Source: Metallyticus violacea
Lineage: Eukaryota; Arthropoda; Insecta; Mantodea; Metallyticidae
Length of the DNA: 64,000 bases
Direction of reading: 5' to 3'
Assembly (NCBI GenBank): GCA_030762175.1
Contig: CM060833.1
Span: 170,266,501 to 170,330,500 of the forward strand
Shown here: one piece after another, positions 56,209 to 64,000 of the stretch
Numbering within the stretch: the first letter of the stretch is position 1
Layout: the number at the start of each line of letters is the position of its first letter
Notes under the pieces: generated by a model
Told to the model about the DNA's origin: nothing
The model's input: only the letters and a program-made list of their open reading frames with translations
Database searches by the model: none
Translations under genes and position numbers: made by a program

Positions 56209-57129
56209 CATCCGCAATTTATTGCTTGGTAATATTTTATTTTATTTATTTTCCTTATAACTTATTATGCAAACCTGGAAATGTTCCAGTACTAGTGCTG
56301 CATTGTAATTTCTTCGCTTAGAAAGCTCATTTTTTTCTAAGGAGGGATATTGTTGTGTCTCATTTGCCAATAAAAGAACTTCTACTGTATTAGCATTTCA
56401 AATTATCAGTTTTATTTCAATAAACAACATTATAATTAAATTTAAATATTACTCTTAATTCATAAATCACTACACTATTATTTTAAACAATTAAATACAA
56501 CATTTTTCAACTTATTGCCATTAATATCTCTACATATACTCACCAAAACTGTTTAGTTCTCATATACCTTAATGAACTAGTTATATGTTAATTTGGATTA
56601 CGTAACTTATTACTATTACCATAATTTATAATTTCCAATTTACGTAACTCACAATTATGCAGTTGCATTTCTTCCTTATTGCTTTATAATTGAGTATATA
56701 ATGAAGGTATAAACCCAATCGTAAATAGTTCCATTATTAACATTATTATTTCCCTTTGTGTTGCTCACCTTCCTTGCTCATTTTTGTCTCACCTAACCGA
56801 CGTATTTATTTTTTTATCTTCTCTTAAATTTAAAATTCTTCTGCCTCTTATTTCGTTCGATAGGTTTTCCCTCTTTCGTAAAAGAAACTGTTCCCTCCAA
56901 AACTTGATTTGTTTGCATCTGCTTTTCCCCTTAATATATCCATTCCTTATCCCACTTATGCATAATATTTCTATTCTAACCATGCCAGTCCTTTGCTTCC
57001 CGCCTTATCACAAATGTTCACCTCAATCATTTTTCAAAGTTCTACATCTCTTCAGAGATGATTTAACTTAAGACTAATTCATATTTCCTGTTTTTCAGTA
57101 TCCTTAATTCTTGTTTTTTATCTCATTCT

Positions 57130-57185
57130 AAACCACCTGTAGTGCCTCAGTAATAAAAACGGGAGTTAAACACAATTAGAAATAA
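57130..57185 (+). repeat. SINE family A tail
   Basis: GTGCCTCAGTAATAAAAACG followed by GGAGTTAAACACAATT matches the end of the copy at 10234-10508. Confidence 0.5.
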
Positions 57186-57754
57186 TCTCTTTCCAAAACC
57201 ATTTTTCCATTATTTACCTCTCATGCCGTGCCAACTTCCTGTAGAATATTTTGGGTCTTATATATCCAAGTCTCTTTTCCCATAATTCTTTCTTGTGTTA
57301 CCAAATAAACAATTTTGCTTAATTTTATAATACAAATTTATTGATTATATTTTTGTTTGTGTGTAACGGCCTTTTCTAGGGTTAAAAGAACACACATGTA
57401 TTTCATTTGTATGCGAAAACATTTGCAAACGTTTTTCTTGCTTTGTTAATAAAATTGACAGATTGTAAAATTTGCTACCTACCATTTTTAAAAAGAGTTC
57501 CAAGTATTAATTAAATAAAAATTTAAATATAGCTGCAGATTCCGGATAATTGCAAAAACGAAACAAGTCTATATTCATTTAAATAACTTTGACAAAACCT
57601 TTTATGACTGTAACACAAGTTATTCCGTTATCAATACTTAACAAGATACAATTTCATTTTTAGGCTAAGATTTTAACTTATTTATCTAATATATACATGT
57701 ATTTATAAAACTAGGGGTGAGAGGTGATCTACTTTGCTATTTAATAAAAACTAC

Positions 57755-57935
57755 GTTTTCTACCGCCTACATGGTCTAGCGACAGAGTTCGTTACTACAA
57801 ATCCGGAGGTTCTGGTCCCGAAGTCCGGTTGGGTCAAGCTGTCTGGATAAGGTTTTTTCGGAGTTTTTTTCTTTTGCCTGAGAAGGTGAGTGCGCCAAGG
57901 ACTCTGAGCTCTTTTTCGTCATCCCTATTAATGAA
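57755..57935 (+). repeat. tRNA-derived SINE, third family
   Basis: ATGGTCTAGCGACAGAGTTC is an A-box-like start. ACTACAAATCCGGAGGTTCT and a decayed B box (GGTCCCGAAGTCC) follow. The body continues GTCTGGATAAGGTTTTTTCG. Only one copy is seen in this window. Confidence 0.5.
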
Positions 57936-60900
57936 ATTTAATTTTATTCTTCTCTACAGACTTACACCTATAGCATTGTCCAAACCTACAGACCGCAAGA
58001 AATAAAGCGTCAAAGGGACAATAAATAAAATATAAAGAACTGCACATATTATTTCTAACACTCGGGGCTATGACTCCGGATGTGTCACCTTCTGTGACCT
58101 TGATAAGCACTTTCCAGCACTATGTAAGATTAATGCGCCGCGGTAAGTCCGTGTTAAACGTCAATGATTTGAAAGTTATACGGGCTGTAAGCGGACGAAA
58201 TCTCCCTATGACTGAGAAACTCTAGAAAAAGATACAGAGGTATGCTGTAGTAATATAAAAGATAGATATGTTGCATTTTGCACTGGCTTGGAGGTGTTAA
58301 CTACTGTCTGAAGATAATGCATCAAATATACGTTGCTGATCAACCAAAAGTTCTATTAGAGTTGTGGAAAATGTAGACGAGAGTTCAATGTGTCAACCAG
58401 ATCCGGACTTAAAGTAATAGCTTGGAAGAAATATGACTAACCCTGTTTTAAAACTTACCCTGGAGTCGACCAATTTCCTCCCTGGTCCGATATCATCAGT
58501 GTCTCGGAGGGACTTCTGCAATACAAAGGAAACCAATTTAATTTTCTTATCTTCTCCGGACTGATTTATGAGCAGGGATCCATGGAAACGTATTCGAAAG
58601 TAATAGACATTTGCCTTTTATTAGGGAACAAACTATGACTCAGAAATTCGTAGTGTTCTTTGGAGATCAATGGAAAAAGGAGGAAACAATGAGACAGCCT
58701 AAATTGCATTCATGTCAATTAGAATAAAGAGAAAAACAAATAAAATATTGTGTAGTATCATTATGAAGAAAACTGTCTGAAATTTTAAAATCTTAAAACA
58801 ACTCACATTCTTATAATTAACTCATAAACTTTAATGGTATATTATTATTATAATATGTTGCAAGGACACTTTGAATATGAGACAAAATGTTTATAAGCAG
58901 TTTATGTGCATTATATTTTAACATCAAATATGAGCCATAATGATTATTAACAGTTTAAAAACTTTCTATGTATTCATTTTATAAAGAAAAACCCGGGAAT
59001 AGAACTGCAAACCTGCATTTTATGAAACGATATCTAAAGATAATGATAAAAAAACTAGCAATATAAATAAAAAGCAAACAAAATATTAGATCTAAAATAT
59101 AGGTAGCACTTAAAGTGTAAAAGATGGCTGAAGAGAATACAAAGGGTTAATAGCAGGGGAGAAAGAAACACTGGAGTACAAGTAGTAATTTAAAAATCAG
59201 CGAGAGCTAAGTAAACTCTATCTATCTACGCTCATAAGAACTGAGCTAATTTTGTTCTTCCAAAAATGGTTTTGTGATATTTGAATAGCTTCTTGCATCA
59301 CCATAATGGTTTAATTTTCAATAAGAACATTGTGCATTAAAACCGAGAAATCCATATAGCAAATCACTGGTATTTGTATAGTAATTTATTATTTTTGAAT
59401 GAATTATAGCTGCACTAAGGTTTACCTGTAATGCCGTTTGTTTCCCAATGTTTGCGGGAAACCTAAAACCAGTTTATGTCAACTAAGGGTCGTTGTTTTG
59501 ACTAGGCCTGATGTATTGTGTAAAGCAAGAACTGCATAAAAAGAGAAATTCTTCCTCGTTGTGTAACAATACTTTTCATGACGCGATTATCGTGCCGTGA
59601 AGGGTTTTCTCGCAAAAAATCGCCTCTTGATTCTTTCATTTTCTCCGGGTCTGCATCTGAAAACTTATTTTTTTTTTCTATTATTCAAGGCAAAATTTCA
59701 CGTGCAAGATCTGCATGTTATCCCCCTCAACGCAAGGAGCAGGAACTGATTTTTCTTTAAAAAGTAGTTTTTCTATTAACCTAGTTTTGTAATTATGCAA
59801 ACGCACTATATACAAGGCTGTGCATTACATAATTTCTGCGCACAAATTGAGAGTTGCGTTGGTATTTCGCTTAGTTCTGAAAAAGGAAACGGAAATGTCC
59901 TTGTTAGTTTTTTAGTCTTGTATTCAAACTTCATAAATATTGTTTGCTCACACATACTTACCAACTTTATGTCAATATTGGTATGCTTAGCTGGAGCGGC
60001 AGGGACAACTGTGGACAAAAGACATTCAACACTAATGATCCGAAAGGAAATTACGAGTGTGTTGGTGTTAGAAAGCCGCAGAATTCGGCACGAAAAGATT
60101 TGAAGCAAGAAAGGAATCAATGGGCGATTCACTGTTTATGCTGTTATTTCGTTTCTTTATTATATACAACAATTTACTCTCTTTTGATATTTCTGAAAAG
60201 AAAAAGTATTTTCACGACTCTTTATCTCTTCAGGAATAAATTACAGAATGATCACGCCTTTCTAAGAGCACAGGAAATCATTAAACGCTGATTTGTTTAT
60301 AAGTTTTGTTTTACAATAACGCGTTTCAATCGTTCAGTTTAAAGTATAGCCTATTGCAAAGAAAAAACCAGAGGCGCAGTTTTTTTAAGATAAATTAGTG
60401 AAGAGAATGCTGTTACTAAAGGCATTAATACTTTTATGGTCTTTGATAGTCAGGGAAAATCAGAGCAGGTGAGCCCCAGCCTCCCCCGGGAATCTATGAC
60501 GGTGCATATGAATGTTCTGTGTGGTCCACGTTTTCGGCTTACCAGTTTTAAAACCCCCTCCGCTTTTAATTTTATTCTATAGATAATTTAGTATGTGTCA
60601 TAAATATGCATATTTATCATATTTTATTTTCTCGTTACTCGTTGTTTGTATCTATACATTCAAGAATAAATTGTGTAACAGCATTCTCCTCTGGGAGGAC
60701 CTCATGAAACCAGTTTGAGAACTGCTAGTCCAGGAATTTCCAAGAAATCGTTTGCAAATATCAACTCATCTCGGGTCGAGTTCGAGTTATTCGTCGACTT
60801 TTATAAACTACGTCGAGTTGGGGGAGATGTTTAGTAACACTGGCTTTGGAAACACCAATCACCGGTCGTTCTTCAAGCACTGTGTGCAGAATTTCATTTT

Positions 60901-62629
60901 TTCATATCAGGATTGGCTTTTAGTTTCCATTTCAGACATTTCTTCTACTTCGACTTAAACCTTTTCTCCAAAAGAATCTTAATAGTACACGAATTTTCTC
61001 ATCAAATTTCTTATTTTGGAGAATGTATTAGAATATATGCAGTTACGTTTACATTTGTCTTAAGGTATTCTTCAAAACAGATGTGAACAAATCATCCAAT
61101 GAGTTTTCATAGAAAATACATTTTTCAGTACTAATATATTAAAGGAGAATTTATTACTACCACTATGGCGAACATGTATAACTTCGTGGGAGAACATCTT
61201 GGTTCAAACCTACCTTGCTTCAATCAAATGGAACTTGCGCTAAAGAAGACTTAGAATGAAATCTAAACAGCTTTGGAATGTATACAGACCTTCCATTTAA
61301 TGCCCCGTGCTTTGAAAAGTGGTGACAGAGACTTGACTTAATTCACTACACTTTAAAAATAGGCAAACGCAGGTTTTGTGCCTTAATCCTATAGATTTCG
61401 ATATAAACCGACATGTTTTGAATACTGAAAACTGGTCCAAGAATTCTTTGGCTTGATCATCTAGCTTTGTAACGTAATTCATTTATGGTTTATTCATTTT
61501 AACTCTGAAATGTGTAAACTTAACGCATTTTAATATTTAGACTTCCAAAACTTAACTGAACGTTTCTATGCTTTGAGCTCCTACCTTTCTAAATCTGACA
61601 AAATTACTACATTTTGTAGCACACTCCAATTCTACTATCCTAACTTTACAGTGTCCCACGGCTCTTCTGCAACGTTGCCGACGCTGAACGACTTACTTCT
61701 GACCAAACTTCCTACCGTTTAAACTTTTGGACCATGGAACGCTTTGCACAGCAGAATGGGGGCAAAATCATCATAAGGACATTTCGGTGTTTTACACTAC
61801 ATTGTTAGCTTAAAATTTCGTTACTTTGCAGGAATTAGCCTCTTTTACTAGAACAAGATCTGAAGCGGATCTACTGAAAGAAAACACTTTGGTTCTGTCC
61901 TATGATGTCCAAGACCGATTCTCTAGTTACAGGAAATGCCCTTTTAGACCATCTGTACAAAAACAACTGATTTTATTCCTTATCAATAAACTTCGTGTAT
62001 TGGGATAACATTTATTTCAAACTGTTCTCTAATCAATATGCAGACATTTTTCAACAAATCAATAATTGCCTTAGGAAAAACTTATAATAATGGATGAAAC
62101 AACAAGACACCTATGTTGAAATTCGACATCATTAGCTCATTCATGTATTTTTTTTATCGGATGTTCCTGTTTCCTAATTATCCCTTATAACTTTCAATTC
62201 ATGAACGAAATTCAGTGACATTTGATTCGGACATATCTTGGTGTATGAAAATTATGCACGTAAGACCCATCACATGATCTCAGCATTAGAGTGAGATATT
62301 TCAAAGTGCTGATGTTACGGGCTAATAAATACTTAAACACTTGTCGAACGTCTTCGTTACGAGCAATGCAAAAATAAACCGTAAACAACGGGACAGCATT
62401 TTTCGCACATACTGCAAAAATTTATCGAAACACCAAAACCAAAACCAGTTTATTGCGCAGTTTGGGATTTGGAAACTGCAGATATGATTCTCATTCAGTA
62501 TCTCGTGGGGGGAAAAAACGGAACATTTTTGGGTGCATGAAGAAAAAGGTTTTAAACTGCCACAAAAAAAAAAAAAAACAGTGCAGAAGATGAAAAAGAG
62601 ACTGTAGGTCTTCCCATGATGTTCTTGCT
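57936..62629. other. Intergenic sequence without a recognised gene
   Basis: Short open frames exist (for example 59795-60103 and 59944-60291) but overlap in different frames and match no known family. No splice-site series or homology supports an exon. Confidence 0.4.
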
Positions 62630-62910
62630 TAACGCTGCAGGAGCTGGAGTTACTGCAAGCATGCCAATCTCTTGTCGTTGTACATTTAGCAATACTGACC
62701 ACACATGGTTCTGCCCAAGTGGGCAAATGAGAATTTTCACAGCTGTACCAAACAAATTGGTGTGTACTGTGTCACGGCGCCGCATTGTTGGCCTTATCTT
62801 CTTCCATAAAGCAGTGGTTACCATTCTCTACACGGAAGTTTTCCGAGAGTTAGTGAACAAGTTGGACAACGAGGAACTCAGCAGAATGTGCCATCTGCCG
62901 TATTTATTAA
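62630..62910 (+). mobile_element. DDE transposase relic, central part
   Basis: The + strand ORF contains TDHTWFCPSGQ (first-Asp block, like SDEAWFHLSGY), FTAVPNKLVCTVSRRRIVGL and IFFHKAVVTILYTEVFRELV. NKLDNEELSRM follows. This matches the PLHD.K.GVWCA.SRRRI.GPIFF, YLQML and QLDDEEL segments of the same family as 53000-53320. It ends just before the expected FQQDGA block. A deletion joins the first two blocks. Confidence 0.7.
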
Positions 62911-64000
62911 GTTAATATGGCTGAAATTGTTTTCTTATTTGAAGATTTTGTTATTTCTAAAGGACTTTGGCCTTACTTTAAATAACCAGCTTTCTTGCTG
63001 ATACGGAAAATGTGTAGCAACAAGCTATTGTGACAACCGCTTTCAACACTTGCTATGAGATCATCATTCTTCTCACACACTATAAAGTATGTCCATGTCA
63101 AATACTTCTGGGTTACGTACATTTGTTTGAAAGCTATAAGGAAAACTAGGGAACATGAAACAGTCTAGATGTTAAATTACTGGCTTATATTTTGCTTTGT
63201 AAATACAAAGATAATGGTTACAAAAGTTCCCTTAAAATAAAATAAAGTTAAGAATTTTAAAGAGAAAGTCGAATAGATAAATCAATCCCTGACCGTAGTA
63301 AGGATAGAAAACGATATAGTTTTTATATCCTAATAACTGTTCTATTGTTTTTCGTTTACACTTTGTGTGTTCGACTTACTTAAACTTTTGAATGTTTAAT
63401 TAGAAACTAACGAGAAATTAAAAAGTAAAAACGAATTTTGCACTAAAACTTTTCAAGATCTTAACTTGTGTGAAGAAACAGATATTTATATATTGAAACG
63501 TAATTTTCCAGCTTTAGAAAATGGTTACTTTTACATTTTTCTTGTTATAGAAAACTAGTCAGATTTATGAAGATTTGAAGCAACGTTTTTACTGAAATTT
63601 CTTTTTGTTTCAGTGCACATTACACGTTGCAAATATAGCATAGTGAAATAACTCTGGTGTGTGGCACACAGAACTCTCACGGAACAACAATGAAGGAATA
63701 CCAAGCTACAATCTTTGCATGAAGTCTACTTATGGCAACAGCTGGCTGTTAAGCTCTAGCGTACACAAAAGCAGGATAACATTTCATATTCCAATATACT
63801 GGTTTAATGTCTAGAATTTGGAAATAACCAACCTGTTCATCGTGACCTTCTCCTTCATGTGCATCAGCTGCCTCCTTTCGGGCAAAAAACAAAAAGCAAA
63901 AGCCAATGTAAAAGTATGCTGTATTTATTTTTGTTAATTTCTGTGTAATATCGGTCTTGTAGATGCCTTAGAAACTGATACTATATCAGCACCAATTAAT
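62911..64000. other. Intergenic sequence, nothing recognised
   Basis: AT-rich, with no open frame worth calling and no shared repeat noticed. Confidence 0.4.

Noticed and set aside
56784..57071. 95-residue Leu/Phe-rich frame as a small membrane protein
   Set aside because: The composition follows from T-rich sequence. There are no homology, signal or neighbouring exons.
60081..60093. GAATTCGGCACGA, identical to a common cDNA-library adapter core
   Set aside because: The next bases (AAAG) depart from the adapter and the flanks look like ordinary genomic sequence. A chance match is more likely than contamination.
59795..60291. Overlapping frames of 102 and 115 residues as candidate genes
   Set aside because: They overlap in different frames, match no family and lack splice or promoter context.

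Overview
The window is eukaryotic, intron-rich and AT-rich. It holds one gene I can identify with confidence, a myocardin-related transcription factor (MRTF/MAL family), on the + strand. Eleven coding exons run from 2838 to 38649, and the upstream coding exon(s) lie outside the window or were not found. Spliced conceptually, the exons give about 1231 residues in one frame: three RPEL actin-binding repeats, a basic region, a glutamine-rich box, a SAP domain, a leucine-zipper-like coiled coil running into a 32-glutamine tract, a second 15-glutamine tract, a conserved PPPPQYEEA motif, and an acidic C-terminal activation region ending at TAG 38647-38649. An invertebrate MRTF, long introns, and the mix of mariner, pogo/Tigger, hAT, Penelope-like and tRNA-derived SINE relics point to an insect. 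A hemimetabolous insect such as a cockroach or termite is my guess from repeat style only, not something the window proves.

Layout. Region 1-2837 is intron or 5' flank with a SINE piece. The RPEL exons lie at 2838-5037. The large intron 5038-8615 holds a pogo-like transposase relic (6100-6830) and a second DDE transposase relic (7280-7905), both on the - strand. Exons at 8616-9361, 12675-12951 and 13297-13524 carry the basic/Q-box and SAP regions. The intron 9362-12674 holds a decayed tRNA-Ile-like sequence, a SINE and a 330-bp polypyrimidine tract. The intron 13525-18402 holds hAT and mariner relics. The coiled-coil exons are at 18403-18706 and 20009-20375. The intron 20376-25690 is largely Penelope-like element (PLE) sequence. 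The intron 25954-31464 contains a three-level nest (foldback element inside a PLE inside a Tigger element) and a LINE 3' end. The intron 31676-37716 holds PLE and DDE relics. The last exon is 37717-38649, followed by a probable long 3' UTR.

From about 41 kb to the end I find no convincing host gene. The stretch holds a second mariner relic, a DDE element with long terminal inverted repeats (45.66-47.59 kb), a solo PLE terminal repeat, more SINEs, two more DDE relics (53.0 and 62.7 kb), a diverged direct duplication (53.5/55.05 kb) and a tRNA-Ile(AAT)-like sequence.

Function. In animals, MRTF binds G-actin through RPEL repeats, moves to the nucleus when G-actin falls, and co-activates SRF. 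All the relevant modules are visible here. No operon-like or multi-gene system is present. The most unusual material is in the mobile-element layer: decayed hammerhead-ribozyme-like motifs in the PLE terminal repeats, and the nested insertions.
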